Notes: generated by a model from the letters alone, not told the origin. A DNA stretch of 64,000 bases from Devosia sp. (GCF_024707125.1 NZ_JANQAH010000011.1:930001-994000), one strand, 5' to 3'. Shown: positions 28,063 to 38,141, counted from the first letter of the stretch. Translations and numbers: made by a program.

Positions 28063-29994
28063 TCAGCTTTCCGGCTGGGGCTCCATGCCCGGCTCCGGCG
28101 GCGCATCCGGCCGCTTCTTGCCCGACTTGCCGGCGGTCGGCACACCCGTGGCCTTCGGCACAGCCGGACCACCGTCTTCAGGGCGGGTCGGCTGCTTGCC
28201 ATCCATCAGGGCGCGGAGTTCGTCGCCGGTCAGGGTTTCGAATTCGAGCAGGGCCTGGGCAATGGCTTCCCACTGGTCATTGTAGGTCGTCAGGATGTTG
28301 CGGGCCGAGGCTTCGCCATCTTCGATGAGCTTGCGCACTTCCTGGTCGATCAGCTTGGCGGTGTCATCCGACATATGCTGGGACTGGGTGACCGAATGGC
28401 CGAGGAACACTTCCTGGTCATTGGACTTGTAGCGCACGCGGCCGAGCTTTTCGCTCATGCCCCATTCCATCACCATCGAGCGAGCCAGAGCCGTCGCCAT
28501 CTGGATGTCGCCGGAGGCACCCGACGTCACCTTGGCCGGGCCGAACTTGATGATTTCGGCTTCACGACCACCGAACAGCATGGTGAGACGGGCAAGGGCC
28601 TTCTCACGGCTGAACGAGTAGCTATCGGTTTCCGGCAGGGTCATCACCATGCCCAGCGCACGACCGCGCGGAATGATGGTGGCCTTGTGGATCGGGTCGA
28701 TGCCGGCAACTTTCAGCGCGATGATGGCATGGCCAGCTTCGTGATAGGCGGTCAGCTTCTTTTCGTCGTCGGTCATGGCCATGGTGCGGCGCTCGGCGCC
28801 CATCATGATCTTGTCCTTGGCGTCTTCGAATTCCTGATGCGTGACGAAGCGCTTGTTCTTGCGCGCCGCCATCAGGGCAGCTTCGTTGACGAGGTTCATC
28901 AGATCGGCACCCGAGAAGCCCGGGGTACCGCGAGCCAGAACCTTGAGGTCGACGTCGGGAGCCAGCGGCACCTTGCGGACGTGAACTTTCAGGACCTTTT
29001 CACGACCCGAGACGTCCGGGTTCGGCACGACGACCTGACGGTCGAAACGGCCGGGACGCAGGAGAGCAGGGTCGAGCACGTCTGGGCGGTTGGTTGCGGC
29101 AATGAGGATGATACCTTCATTGGCTTCAAAACCGTCCATCTCGACGAGGAGCTGGTTGAGGGTCTGTTCGCGTTCGTCGTTACCGCCGCCGAGACCGGCG
29201 CCACGCTGGCGACCGACGGCGTCGATTTCGTCGATGAAGATGATGCACGGGGCATTCTTCTTGGCCTGTTCGAACATGTCACGGACGCGGCTGGCGCCCA
29301 CACCGACGAACATTTCCACGAAGTCAGAACCGGAAATGGTGAAGAACGGGACATTGGCTTCGCCAGCCACCGAGCGGGCGAGCAGCGTCTTACCGGTACC
29401 CGGAGGACCGACCAAGAGCACGCCGCGCGGAATACGACCACCGAGGCGCTGGAACTTGCCGGGGTCGCGCAGGAATTCGACGATTTCTTCCAAATCCTGC
29501 TTGGCTTCGTCGACACCAGCGACGTCTTCAAACGTCACCTTGCCCTGAGTTTCGGTGAGGAGCTTGGCGCGCGACTTGCCAAAGCCCATGGCGCCGCCAC
29601 GGCCACCGCCCTGCATCTGGCGTATGAAGAAGAACCAGACGCCAATGATGACGATGAAGGGGAGCCAGGACGAGAGCAGGATCGACCAGAAGGGGCTCGA
29701 TTCCGGCGCGCGGGCGGTGATCGACACATCCTGCGCTTCAAGGCGCGAGATCATGTCCGCGCCAGCCGGAACGATGGTTTCAAAGCGCGTACCGTCATTG
29801 AGAACGCCGGAAACGACGTCATTGGTAATGGTAACGCTGGAAACGCGACCCGCGTCGACGTCGGTCACGAACTGGCTATAGCTCTTTTCGCCCACCGACA
29901 TGGTGCGCGTAGATGACTGGAAGACCTGGAACAGGCCCATCAGCATAAAGAGAATGACTAGCCAGATGGCAAAGTTGCGGAAATTTCCGTTCAT
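28063..29994 (-). CDS. ftsH: ATP-dependent zinc metalloprotease FtsH
   Basis: Membrane-bound AAA+ protease, 643 residues. The first transmembrane helix is 8-25 and the second about 102-123, with a periplasmic domain between. The AAA domain has Walker A GPPGTGKT (196-203), Walker B FIDEIDA (about 253-259) and [19 protein letters not shown]. The zinc site HEAGH is at 418-422. The C-terminus is P/G-rich. It degrades misfolded membrane proteins and regulators such as LpxC and sigma-32. A 620-bp non-coding leader separates it from tilS. Confidence 0.98.
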   Translation of the reverse strand: MNGNFRNFAIWLVILFMLMGLFQVFQSSTRTMSVGEKSYSQFVTDVDAGRVSSVTITNDVVSGVLNDGTRFETIVPAGADMISRLEAQDVSITARAPESSPFWSILLSSWLPFIVIIGVWFFFIRQMQGGGRGGAMGFGKSRAKLLTETQGKVTFEDVAGVDEAKQDLEEIVEFLRDPGKFQRLGGRIPRGVLLVGPPGTGKTLLARSVAGEANVPFFTISGSDFVEMFVGVGASRVRDMFEQAKKNAPCIIFIDEIDAVGRQRGAGLGGGNDEREQTLNQLLVEMDGFEANEGIILIAATNRPDVLDPALLRPGRFDRQVVVPNPDVSGREKVLKVHVRKVPLAPDVDLKVLARGTPGFSGADLMNLVNEAALMAARKNKRFVTHQEFEDAKDKIMMGAERRTMAMTDDEKKLTAYHEAGHAIIALKVAGIDPIHKATIIPRGRALGMVMTLPETDSYSFSREKALARLTMLFGGREAEIIKFGPAKVTSGASGDIQMATALARSMVMEWGMSEKLGRVRYKSNDQEVFLGHSVTQSQHMSDDTAKLIDQEVRKLIEDGEASARNILTTYNDQWEAIAQALLEFETLTGDELRALMDGKQPTRPEDGGPAVPKATGVPTAGKSGKKRPDAPPEPGMEPQPES

Positions 29995-30230
29995 CAATCC
30001 TGTCCCGGAGGAAGCCAGCGCGCGACGCGGCAGCATTAGGCCGAATGTAAGACCGTCATTGGGGCGTTACAAGGGCAGTACCTGCGGCGTCCCGGCCTTT
30101 ACGTCCAGTCATTTTGTCGCGACGGGGTTAACGGGATATGGCCTTACGCGGTTCCGCCGGGGATTACTATCAGGGCACGTAATTTTGCTCCCGCCGGCTG
30201 ATGCCGCGAGAGTGTTACTGGTGGACGGAC

Positions 30231-30284
30231 CCGGAGCGGCATTCGCCTCGAAGTTTTTAGTAGATGAAGCGGATACCGCTCCGG
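30231..30284. repeat. Inverted repeat in the ftsH upstream region
   Basis: CCGGAGCGGCATTCGC and GCGGATACCGCTCCGG match at 14 of 16 positions and enclose a loop of about 22 bases. This could be an RNA hairpin in the ftsH leader or the ends of a decayed small element. Confidence 0.55.
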
Positions 30285-30480
30285 GGTGCCCTCTTTTCGG
30301 GCGGGAACTATCGGCGACTTTTGATCGCTCGTCGCAAGCGGCCAGCCCCGAACGTGCATGGGAGACGATCCCCTGCCGGGCCCCCTCGCTACTGTCGTCT
30401 GCAGACCATCCATGCGAGGTTGGATGGGGCTATTATGAGGGCATAATTGGGGGCGGGGATAAGATATATATCTCTTCGAT

Positions 30481-30546
30481 GTCATCCCCGCGAAAGCCGG
30501 GATCCCTGTTTCGTGACAGAGAGATTCCCGCTTTCGCGGGAATGAC
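30481..30546. repeat. REP-like palindromic element (GTCATCCCCGCGAAAGC family)
   Basis: The left arm (GTCATCCCCGCGAAAGC...) and right arm (...GCTTTCGCGGGAATGAC) are inverted copies with a few mismatches, about 65 bp end to end. The motif resembles extragenic palindromes widely dispersed in Proteobacteria. It lies past the tilS stop, upstream of ftsH. Confidence 0.7.
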
Positions 30547-30615
30547 GCGGTGACGGAGCAAGGGCGAGATGGATTGCCGGAACGAGCCCCGACGATGGAA
30601 GGGGGGCCAGGGGCG

Positions 30616-31890
30616 CTAATCCACCAGCACCGTCACCTTCACCCGATCATCGAACGACCAGCCACCCAGTGACAGCACCGCCCCGCTCGCATCACGCACG
30701 ATGGGTGCCGTTCGGATGGCTTCGGCGGGTGTTGTCACCTTGAAGCCCAAGACTTCTTCGAGCCGGTGGCGCGGAAAGAAATCGGTCGCCGAAGCTACAA
30801 ACCCGGTTTCGCCAGAAACATTGGTGATCTCGAAACGTTCGTCCCAGACCAGCACGCCGTCCGGCGGCAAGGCCTGCTCCTCGGGCAGCGCCCTGCCCGG
30901 CTCGCGGGCGACGGTGACAAAACCATCCTTGATGCGGATGACAGTGCCGAGCAGCGTCGTGCCGCGGGGCAGCGTATTGGTGGTGATCTGTTCAAAGAGC
31001 CGTTCCACTTGGCCCAGCGCGCGCGGCTTTTGGCGGCCACCAACAACGGCCAGGAGGCGGCTTAGCACCCTCCGGCCGGTTGCCGGGCCTAGCTGTTCGA
31101 GCGCGCTCAGCGGCAGCGAGGCGGCGCCGAAACCATCGACTGCAACCAGTTCGGCAAAGGCCGCGTCGGCGAGCTGGGCCAGGGCCTGATCGGCCTCGGC
31201 CATGCGGGCGGCAAAGCGCGACAGGGCCGCGCCATCGAGCCCTTCCTGCGCCAGGGATGGCAGGAGCCGGCGCCAGCGCACACGTTCATAGGTGTCATCA
31301 GCATTGGACGGATCACGCGCGGGCGTCAGCCCCGCCTCCTCCACAATGGCGCCAAGCGCCGCCGGTTCTACATCGAGCAGCGGCCGAAAGACCCGCACGC
31401 CTTCGACTTCGGAAAACGGCACCATGCCCTTGAGGCCATCGAGCCCACTGCCATGGGCGAGACGCATCAGAATGGTTTCGGCCTGATCGGCGCGATGATG
31501 AGCGGTCAGCAACACTTTCGCGCCATCCTGAGCCATGGCCTCGCCAATCAGCCGATAGCGTGCCTGCCGCGCGGCCTCTTGAAGGCCGGTTTCAGGATGC
31601 CCCTCGCTCCATCTGAGTCCGCGAAATTCGAAGCCGAGTTTTGTCGCCTCGGTCGCGACCATAGCAACCTCACCGGCCGCCTCGGGCCTCAGGCCATGAT
31701 CGAGACTGTAGACAACGATCTTGGGAGGAGTTTCCGCGCCCGGAACCCAGCGATGGGCGAGGAGCATCAGCGCGAGGCTGTCGGGGCCGCCCGAAACGGC
31801 GAGGCCAATGATGGCCTCGCCAGAAATGGGCGCAAACAGATTTGCCAGCGTGGCCCTGTCGGCGAGATCCGGGGTCAGGCTGGCGGGCAT
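30616..31890 (-). CDS. tilS: tRNA(Ile)-lysidine synthetase
   Basis: Modifies C34 of tRNA-Ile(CAU) to lysidine, which changes codon reading from Met to Ile and makes the gene essential. It has 424 residues: an N-terminal PP-loop with SGGPDS (33-38), HHRADQAETILMRL and a C-terminal substrate-binding region. The start overlaps the cpoB stop by 16 bases, in the usual tol-tilS-ftsH order. Confidence 0.95.
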   Translation of the reverse strand: MPASLTPDLADRATLANLFAPISGEAIIGLAVSGGPDSLALMLLAHRWVPGAETPPKIVVYSLDHGLRPEAAGEVAMVATEATKLGFEFRGLRWSEGHPETGLQEAARQARYRLIGEAMAQDGAKVLLTAHHRADQAETILMRLAHGSGLDGLKGMVPFSEVEGVRVFRPLLDVEPAALGAIVEEAGLTPARDPSNADDTYERVRWRRLLPSLAQEGLDGAALSRFAARMAEADQALAQLADAAFAELVAVDGFGAASLPLSALEQLGPATGRRVLSRLLAVVGGRQKPRALGQVERLFEQITTNTLPRGTTLLGTVIRIKDGFVTVAREPGRALPEEQALPPDGVLVWDERFEITNVSGETGFVASATDFFPRHRLEEVLGFKVTTPAEAIRTAPIVRDASGAVLSLGGWSFDDRVKVTVLVD

Positions 31891-32909
31891 TGGGCCTTGG
31901 CTTTCTCCTCGGCAAGCCGCGCGACGAAAGCCGGAGGTAGGGTCGTATAGCGCTTGCCGACCTCGCCAAAGGTGCGGCAGGCGGTTTCGCGTTCCCCGGC
32001 CCCGGAAAGGGCCATGCCCAGCTTCAGGAGCAGGTCGGGGGCGCGGGCGTGATCGGGGTGTTTTTGGAACGTGTCGAGCAGCACCTCGGCCGCCTGGTCG
32101 TAGGAGCCCTGCGTGAGGAGGGCCTCGCCGAGGAAATTGGCAGCTTCCGGAACCTGCGGATTGTCCGGATAGAGCGACACGAACTGGTCGAACTGATCGG
32201 CGGCAAAGGCATAGTCGCCCGAGGCATAGGCTTCATAGCCGGCGGCAAATTGCGCATCGGCATCCGCATTGCCGGTCGAGACCGTAGCCGGATTGTAGCT
32301 GAGATCGATTGGCTGGCCGGTCGTCAGGTCAATGCCGCCCGTTTGGCCGGTGCCAACGAGAGGATCGGACGAATTGCCCAGCTCATCCATGGGCAGGGCC
32401 GACTGATCGTCAAAAGTCGGATCGAATTCCGCCTCGCCCGGCAGTGGCTTGACGCCCTGTTCGGGAATCTGGGTCAGCGGCACGGCATCTTCGCCGGTCG
32501 GGGCCACAGTTTGAGTCTGCGGCGACGCCTCGGGCGGCGTCACGCCACCAGGTTGGGTCGCCGCCTCAGTTTTTCCCCCAGCACCGCCTTCCAGCTGCTG
32601 GAAGCGGAACTCATTGTCTTCCTGCATGCGGTTGACGATTTCCTGCATCTGGGTGAGCTGGAACGTCAGGCCTTCAATCTGGCCATTGAGCAGGCGAATC
32701 TGCTCTTCGAGCTGCTGCATGCGCACCAGAACCTGGGCCTGGTCTGCCTGGGCCACGAGAATGCGTTCGGGCTGGGTATTGGTGAAGGAGAGACCGCCCA
32801 ATTCGGCGGGGGGAAGGGTCTGCGCATTGGCGGCAGGCAGGAGCCCCAGGCCGATGGCGAGGGCGCACAAACCGGCGCGCGCCTTTCTGTTGAACGTTCC
32901 GAGCTTCAC
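31875..32909 (-). CDS. cpoB: Cell-division coordinator CpoB / Tol-Pal protein YbgF
   Basis: Periplasmic partner of Tol-Pal that links outer-membrane constriction with peptidoglycan synthesis. From a GTG at 32909 (GGAG 8 bases upstream) it has 344 residues: a signal peptide ending ANAQ (30), a coiled-coil trimerisation segment (about 53-95), a P/G-rich linker, and a C-terminal TPR domain (from about 215) ending in the YbgF pattern. The ORF extends upstream across the pal terminator, so the upstream extension is not used. Confidence 0.88.
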   Translation of the reverse strand: MKLGTFNRKARAGLCALAIGLGLLPAANAQTLPPAELGGLSFTNTQPERILVAQADQAQVLVRMQQLEEQIRLLNGQIEGLTFQLTQMQEIVNRMQEDNEFRFQQLEGGAGGKTEAATQPGGVTPPEASPQTQTVAPTGEDAVPLTQIPEQGVKPLPGEAEFDPTFDDQSALPMDELGNSSDPLVGTGQTGGIDLTTGQPIDLSYNPATVSTGNADADAQFAAGYEAYASGDYAFAADQFDQFVSLYPDNPQVPEAANFLGEALLTQGSYDQAAEVLLDTFQKHPDHARAPDLLLKLGMALSGAGERETACRTFGEVGKRYTTLPPAFVARLAEEKAKAQCPPA

Positions 32910-32981
32910 GCCGTTTTCTCCATTGGGTCGATGCGCGACAAGATGGGTATCTTTGGCCTCTGGATAAAGGCCAATTTTGGT

Positions 32982-33018
32982 CAAAACAAAACACCCGGCC
33001 CACTTTCGTGGTACCGGG
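32982..33018 (-). terminator. Terminator-like hairpin after pal
   Basis: The stem CCCGGCCCAC / GTGGTACCGGG (32994-33018, one mismatch) has a TTTC loop and is followed on the minus strand by TGTTTTGTTTTG. It could partially terminate tol-pal transcription before cpoB-tilS. Confidence 0.75.
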
Positions 33019-33057
33019 CGTTCCTTGCCTCCAGTTCTTGCGACTGGAATGAGGTTT

Positions 33058-33558
33058 CTACTGGACCACCGTGACCGCGCGGCGGTTCTGGCTCCAGCAG
33101 GAAATGTCGTTGCAGATCGCAACCGGGCGTTCCTTGCCGAAGGACTGGCTGGTGATGCGCTGGCCGTTGACGCCCTTGGAGACGAGATAGTTCACGACCA
33201 CCGAGGAGCGGCGGGCGCCGAGGGCAATATTATATTCGCGGGTGCCGCGTTCGTCGGCATGGCCTTCGATCAGCACGCGATAGTTCTGGTACTGGTTGAG
33301 CCAGGCAGCCTGCTTGTCGAGGGTAGCCATGGCTTCCGGGGTCAGCGAGCTCGAATCGGTGGTGAAGAAGACGCGATCGCCAACGGTGACGATGAATTCC
33401 TGCTGGCTGCCCGGAGCACCGCCACCAGGGCCGAGATTACCGGCGCCGGTGAGACCGACGGCATCATTGGAACTGCGCGAACAGGCAGCGACGACGACGA
33501 CGAAAAACAGCATCGCGGCAGCGCGCAACGCGGTCGAAAATGGTGCGGGAATGGCCAC
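33058..33558 (-). CDS. pal: Peptidoglycan-associated lipoprotein
   Basis: Outer-membrane lipoprotein that binds peptidoglycan and TolB. It has 166 residues with lipobox VVAAC (C26) and an OmpA-like domain (about 60-166) containing DxxAxxL-type residues, IEGHADERGTREYNIALG and the C-terminal NRRAVTVVQ. The start is GTG at 33558 with GGAG 7 bases upstream. Confidence 0.96.
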   Translation of the reverse strand: MAIPAPFSTALRAAAMLFFVVVVAACSRSSNDAVGLTGAGNLGPGGGAPGSQQEFIVTVGDRVFFTTDSSSLTPEAMATLDKQAAWLNQYQNYRVLIEGHADERGTREYNIALGARRSSVVVNYLVSKGVNGQRITSQSFGKERPVAICNDISCWSQNRRAVTVVQ

Positions 33559-33755
33559 GGGGTAGCTCCAAAAAAGGCAACAATCTTAAGTGCAGCATTT
33601 ACCGCGCTTAATCTTAAAAGCTGGTTCGCTGAGATGGTTAATGTTTGCCTATTCAGGCGCGAATGTGGCGGGAATCCGGGCTTTTTCGTGACGTTGCAGA
33701 AGGGCAACAGGACCGATGGCTGATCACGTTAAGGTTAAGCGCCGGGGATTTTGGA

Positions 33756-33782
33756 GACGAAAAAGGGGGCCGCAGCCCCCTT
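33756..33782 (-). terminator. Rho-independent terminator of tolB
   Basis: AAGGGGGC/GCCCCCTT (33763-33782) with a CGCA loop is followed on the minus strand by TTTTCGTC. It lies just past the tolB stop. Confidence 0.8.
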
Positions 33783-33788
33783 CCAAAA

Positions 33789-35099
33789 TCAGCCGCGAAG
33801 ACCCGACCACGAGGGGTCGGAGGCATAGCTTTCGGTCGCAACGGTCAGGGGGTTGCGGCCCCAGATATCGACGCTCATCAGGCGCGGGCCATCATTGCCA
33901 CCCGGATCCTGGAAGAACATGATGACACGGCCATTGGGCGCCCAGGTGGGGCCTTCGGCGTGGTAGCTCGAATAGAGCAGGCGCTCGCCTGAACCATCAG
34001 GGTTCATGATGCCGATATGGAACTGGCCGCCGGACTGGCGGGTAAAGGCGATGAGATCGCCCTTGGGGGACCAGACCGGGGTCGAATAGCTGCCCTGGCC
34101 AAAACTGATGCGCTGCGCGTTGCCGCCGCTGGCGCCCATCATGTAGATCTGGGGCGAACCGCCGCGATCGCTTTCAAAGACGATACGGCCGCCATCGGGC
34201 GAATAGGACGGGCCCGTGTCGATCGCCGCGCCCGAGGTCAGCTGCACCGGCTGGCCGCCACCCGTACCCACGGCGTAGATATTGGTCGCGCCGCCCTGCT
34301 CCACCGAGAAGGCGACCGTGCCGCCATCGGGCGAGAAGCGCGGGGCGAAGGTCATGGCGCCGACATTGGCGAGGCGCTGCTGCTGGCCGGAAGACAGCTG
34401 CAGCAGATAGACCTGCGGGTTGCCATCGGCAAAGTTCATATAGGTGACGAGGTCGCCATTGGGCGCAAAGCGCGGCGTCAGCGCCATGGTGGAGCCGTCG
34501 GTCAGGTACTGCACATTGGCGCCGTCCTGATCCATGATGGCGAGGCGACGGGTGCGGTTGGCCTTGGGGCCGCTTTCGGCAGTGTAGATGACGCGGGTAT
34601 CAAAATAGCCCGTGCCGCCGGCCAGCTGCTCATAGATGGCGTCAGAGACGATGTGGCCGATACGGCGCGCCGAATTGGGATCGGTATTGTAGCTCTTGCC
34701 CACGACCTGCGCGGCCTGCTGGGTATCCCAGACGCGGACGGAAGACGAAATCTGCCCGCCGCGCTCGACCGAGCCCATGACCAGCGCATCGACATTGGCC
34801 GTGCGCCAGACGTTGAAATCGGGCGTGCCATTGACATCGCCCACCTGCACCGGCAGCGAAGCCGGATCGAGCGGCAGGAACAGACCGGAACGGCGCAGGT
34901 TGTTGCGCACGATATCGGCGATCTCGCGCCCAAAGGTCGGATCGGACGAGGCAAAATCTGGAATGGCGATCGGCAGGGGCTGGAAATTGGCCCCTTCCAC
35001 CACGATGCGCAATTGCGCCATGGCCATGGGAGCGGTTGCCAGCAGGGCGCTACCGGCCAGGCCAAGCTTGAGCGCAGAGCGACGGGTAAGAAGCGTCAT
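33789..35099 (-). CDS. tolB: Tol-Pal system translocation protein TolB
   Basis: Periplasmic beta-propeller of the Tol-Pal complex, 436 residues. The signal peptide (about 1-28) contains RRSALKLG, which looks Tat-like but may be Sec. The N-terminal alpha/beta domain includes DFASSDPTFGREIADIVRNN. A six-bladed propeller follows with repeated SPDGG / WSPKGDLIAF motifs. It binds Pal and TolA. The ATG at 35099 gives the family N-terminus. Confidence 0.96.
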   Translation of the reverse strand: MTLLTRRSALKLGLAGSALLATAPMAMAQLRIVVEGANFQPLPIAIPDFASSDPTFGREIADIVRNNLRRSGLFLPLDPASLPVQVGDVNGTPDFNVWRTANVDALVMGSVERGGQISSSVRVWDTQQAAQVVGKSYNTDPNSARRIGHIVSDAIYEQLAGGTGYFDTRVIYTAESGPKANRTRRLAIMDQDGANVQYLTDGSTMALTPRFAPNGDLVTYMNFADGNPQVYLLQLSSGQQQRLANVGAMTFAPRFSPDGGTVAFSVEQGGATNIYAVGTGGGQPVQLTSGAAIDTGPSYSPDGGRIVFESDRGGSPQIYMMGASGGNAQRISFGQGSYSTPVWSPKGDLIAFTRQSGGQFHIGIMNPDGSGERLLYSSYHAEGPTWAPNGRVIMFFQDPGGNDGPRLMSVDIWGRNPLTVATESYASDPSWSGLRG

Positions 35100-35163
35100 G
35101 TGTTGGTTGTCTCCAATTTCGCCGTTTGGCCGGTTTTTGGCCAGCAACAGGGCAAATTCAAGG

Positions 35164-36396
35164 TCACGGTCTGAGTTCCAGTTCAAGCTGCCGCCATTGA
35201 TCATAAGCGTCAGCGGAAAGATTGAATGGTCCCTCCTGCGTCGCAGCTACCACAGCTCGCTGTGCAGCGCGGGCGATACCGGCGCCGGCCGGCGAAGGAT
35301 CGGCCGAAACGATCTCGGGTATGCCGTTGAGAGTACCATCGCGATTGAGGTTAAGGCGCAAAACCACTGTCATGCCGCTGTTGATATCGCTCGGCAAAAG
35401 GTTCCAATAGCGTTTGACGCGAGCGGAGAGCCCATCGATTTGCGATTGGCTCAGCCGAGCCGATGTGCCGGTGGTGTCGCCCAGCGTCGGCGAACCGCCC
35501 TGCCCGGTCGTGCCGCCGGTCGTGGGCGCATTATTGATGATCGAGGCGATGTCGTCGGCAAGATCGGAATCGAGCTGGGTCGGCCCGGGCTGAGTGGGAC
35601 GTGGGGTTGGCGTCTGCGACTGGTTCTGCGCGGCAGCGGCGGCAGCCTGGCGCTGACGTTCTTCTTCCTCGCGCTTCTTCCGTTCGGCTTCGGCAGCAGC
35701 AAACTGCTGGCGCAGTTGCGCCAGATTGCTCGGCCGGGCAGCCGGGGTCGGCGCCGCGACGGCAGGCGTCGTGGGTTCAGGTTCCGGCGTCGGCTCGGGC
35801 GTTGGCTCTGGCGTTGGCTCTGGCGTTGGCTCTGGTGTCGGCGCCGGCGCGGGCGTGGGTGTCGGTTCCGGAGCCGGTTCGGGCTCTGGGGTCGGCTCCG
35901 GTGTGGGAGCGGGCTGCGGCCGTGTCTGGGGCGTCGGCGGCGTGGGCGTTGGCGTCGGTTCCGGCTGCGGAGCGGGTTCTGGCGCAGGAGCAGGCTCGGG
36001 CGCCGGCTCTGGTTCCGGGGCTGGCTCGGGTTCTGGGGTCGGTTCGGGCACCGGCTCAGGCTGCGGCGCAGGTTCGGGCGCAGGCGCCGTCTGGGTCACC
36101 GGCTGCGGCGTCGGCACATCGGCCGGCGACGGGGTCGGCTGATCGTCCTCGGTATTGCCGGTGGGCTGGGCCAGTTCGGCCGGATTGTCGCTTTCAACGA
36201 TGGAGGGCGTGTCGGTCTCGACGACGGTGCTGTCGAGCTGGCCGGCACGGATATTGGAATATTCTTCGATCGGGACGAGGTCGACCGAGATCGACGCGGT
36301 GACAGGCGTCAGCGGCTCGGTCGATCCCAGATTGATCAGACCAAGCACTATCAGCAACACATGCGCTGAAACTGAAACCGCGACGCCTGTACGCAT
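35164..36396 (-). CDS. tolA: Tol-Pal energy-transduction protein TolA
   Basis: Bridges TolQR in the inner membrane to TolB/Pal. It has 410 residues: an N-terminal transmembrane helix (about 7-25, with SVSAHVLLIVLGL), then a very long P/E/T-rich linker (about 90-200) of PEP/TPEP repeats, an R/K/E/Q-rich helical part (RKKREEEERQRQAAA), and a TonB-like C-terminal domain (from about 300). The length and repetition of the PE linker exceed those of many TolA proteins. Confidence 0.93.
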   Translation of the reverse strand: MRTGVAVSVSAHVLLIVLGLINLGSTEPLTPVTASISVDLVPIEEYSNIRAGQLDSTVVETDTPSIVESDNPAELAQPTGNTEDDQPTPSPADVPTPQPVTQTAPAPEPAPQPEPVPEPTPEPEPAPEPEPAPEPAPAPEPAPQPEPTPTPTPPTPQTRPQPAPTPEPTPEPEPAPEPTPTPAPAPTPEPTPEPTPEPTPEPTPEPEPTTPAVAAPTPAARPSNLAQLRQQFAAAEAERKKREEEERQRQAAAAAAQNQSQTPTPRPTQPGPTQLDSDLADDIASIINNAPTTGGTTGQGGSPTLGDTTGTSARLSQSQIDGLSARVKRYWNLLPSDINSGMTVVLRLNLNRDGTLNGIPEIVSADPSPAGAGIARAAQRAVVAATQEGPFNLSADAYDQWRQLELELRP

Positions 36397-36405
36397 GCCC
36401 GCGGC

Positions 36406-36843
36406 CTATTGCTCGCGCTCGGTAACGAGCCCGATCTTGGAATAGCCGGCAGCCGAAAGGAGGCCCATGACCCGCATGACGCTGCCATAATTGGCCGTGG
36501 TATCGCCGCGGAGGAAAATCCGGTCTTCCGGCGTTGCGAGCGCGGCAACGGTCGTCACCAGATTGGCTTCTTCCACCGGCGTCTCATCGACAAAGATGGC
36601 GCCTTCGGGCGTCACGGCCACGGTGATCGGCTGGGTCTGGCTCGGCATGTCGGCAGCGGCCGATTGCGGCAGATCGACCGGCACGCCGGCCGTCATCATT
36701 GGCGCTGCGACCATGAAGATGATCAGCAGCACCAGCATCACGTCCACCATGGGCGTGATGTTGATTTCGCTCATCACCGCTTTCCTGCGGCCGCGACGAC
36801 GGCGTCCACCGCCGCCTCCACCGCCTGCTACACCCATGCCCAT
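36406..36843 (-). CDS. tolR: Tol-Pal proton-channel subunit TolR
   Basis: ExbD/TolR-family protein of 145 residues. A G/R-rich cytoplasmic start (GGGGGGGRRRRGRRK) is followed by one transmembrane helix (about 31-50) carrying the essential Asp in PMVDVML (D34), and a periplasmic domain. The ATG at 36843 overlaps the tolQ stop (36845). Confidence 0.95.
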   Translation of the reverse strand: MGMGVAGGGGGGGRRRRGRRKAVMSEINITPMVDVMLVLLIIFMVAAPMMTAGVPVDLPQSAAADMPSQTQPITVAVTPEGAIFVDETPVEEANLVTTVAALATPEDRIFLRGDTTANYGSVMRVMGLLSAAGYSKIGLVTEREQ

Positions 36844-36844
36844 A

Positions 36845-37555
36845 TCAGCGGCTCCGCGCTTCGAGCTGGCGGCTGAGAATGGTCGAGAACTCGTCGGCAA
36901 AGCCTTCAAGGCGCCCGATCATCTTGGCCGAGTCGGCGGAAAGCTTGTTGTAGGCGATAACGGCGGGGATAGCGGCGACAAGACCGATGGCGGTCGCAAA
37001 GAGCGCTTCGGCGATCGGGCCGGCCACCACAGCAAGATTGGTCGAAGACGAAGCCGCGATATTGGTAAAAGCGTTCATGATGCCCCAGACCGTACCGAAA
37101 AGGCCGATGAAGGGGCCGGCGGACCCGACCGTTGCGAGAAAGCCCAGGCGCTTTTCCAGAAATTCGCTTTCGCGCGAAATGGCAACGTCGAGCACCTTGT
37201 CGAGGCGCTGCTGCATGCCGACAAAGCTTGCCGCATTCTGCTCGTGGCTGCGCTTCCACTCCTTCATGGCGGCGACGAAAACCGCGCCCATGCCACCGGA
37301 GGCCTTTTCGGACTGCTGCTTGTAAAGCTCTTCAAGCGACTGGCCGGACCAGAAGGTCTTTTCGAAATTGTTCATCTCCGCACCGACGCGGCGATAGGCG
37401 ATGGTCTTGTCGACAATGATCGCCCAGCACCAGACCGAGGCACCAAGCAGGCCCAGCATCACCGACTTAACGACGATGTCGGCCGCCCAGAACAGTCCCC
37501 AAATGGACAGGTCGGCATGTGGAGCGGCCGCTCCCACTGCATCCATGACTTCCAT
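36845..37555 (-). CDS. tolQ: Tol-Pal proton-channel subunit TolQ
   Basis: MotA/TolQ/ExbB-family protein of 236 residues with three transmembrane helices: about 17-40, 138-160 (GFLATVGSAGPFIGLFGTVW) and 170-195. With TolR it uses the proton motive force to drive TolA. It starts the compact tolQ-tolR-tolA block. Confidence 0.96.
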   Translation of the reverse strand: MEVMDAVGAAAPHADLSIWGLFWAADIVVKSVMLGLLGASVWCWAIIVDKTIAYRRVGAEMNNFEKTFWSGQSLEELYKQQSEKASGGMGAVFVAAMKEWKRSHEQNAASFVGMQQRLDKVLDVAISRESEFLEKRLGFLATVGSAGPFIGLFGTVWGIMNAFTNIAASSSTNLAVVAGPIAEALFATAIGLVAAIPAVIAYNKLSADSAKMIGRLEGFADEFSTILSRQLEARSR

Positions 37556-37742
37556 GAAGTGATCCTTTCGGCCCGGCCCAAGCGCCCGGCCCCATGCTTT
37601 GTGCGATGGGGGCGGAATCTGTCAAAATTAAGAGAAATGCCCTGCAAACCGGGCCTTTCGGCCTAGCCCTTAGCGCAGTGGTCCCTTTGACTCGATTATG
37701 GTGACCAAGTGGTTAAGAAAGCGATTCCCGAGACGAACTCGA

Positions 37743-38141
37743 TCAAGTTTCGCCTTGCAGCAAGGCCCGCAGCTCAGCCGGCAGGCGCACCGGGCCACCG
37801 GAGGTCTTGATGGCAACGACCAGAACCCGGGCCTTTGTCAGCACGGTCTCTTCACGGATAATTGTCTGGTCGAGCACGAGGCGCACCGGCGTCGCCTCGG
37901 CAACCTTGGTTTCAACCGTCAGCAGATCATCGATCTTGGCGGCGCCCAGAAAATCGATCTCCATCTTGCGCACGGCAAAGGCGATGCCCTGTTCGATCAG
38001 TTCGAAATGATGGACGCCGAGATCGCGCAGAAATTCGGTCCGACCCCGTTCGAAAAACTTCAAATAGGCCGCGTGATAGACATAACCGGAAAAATCGGTG
38101 TCTTCGTAATAGATGCGGACGGGAAAGCTATGCGTGCTCAT
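37743..38141 (-). CDS. ybgC: Tol-Pal-associated acyl-CoA thioesterase YbgC
   Basis: Hot-dog-fold thioesterase of 132 residues with the family signature YYEDTDFSGYVYHAAYLKF (11-29; catalytic Asp D16). It is classically encoded upstream of tolQ. The start overlaps the nudix gene stop by 4 bases. Confidence 0.93.
   Translation of the reverse strand: MSTHSFPVRIYYEDTDFSGYVYHAAYLKFFERGRTEFLRDLGVHHFELIEQGIAFAVRKMEIDFLGAAKIDDLLTVETKVAEATPVRLVLDQTIIREETVLTKARVLVVAIKTSGGPVRLPAELRALLQGET

Larger units (their letters stand above)
29995..30615. other. 620-bp non-coding region between tilS and ftsH
   Basis: No ORF here looks coding. The stretch holds an imperfect inverted repeat with 16-bp arms (30231-30284) and a REP-like palindrome pair (30481-30546). 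The ftsH promoter and 5' leader must lie here unless ftsH is read through from tilS. I see no recognisable riboswitch. Confidence 0.6.

Noticed and set aside
28015..29916. 633-residue plus-strand ORF antisense to ftsH
   Set aside because: Shadow of the FtsH coding sequence, no domain content.
30144..30485. 113-residue ORF in the ftsH upstream region
   Set aside because: No SD, no recognisable domain, and it overlaps an inverted repeat.
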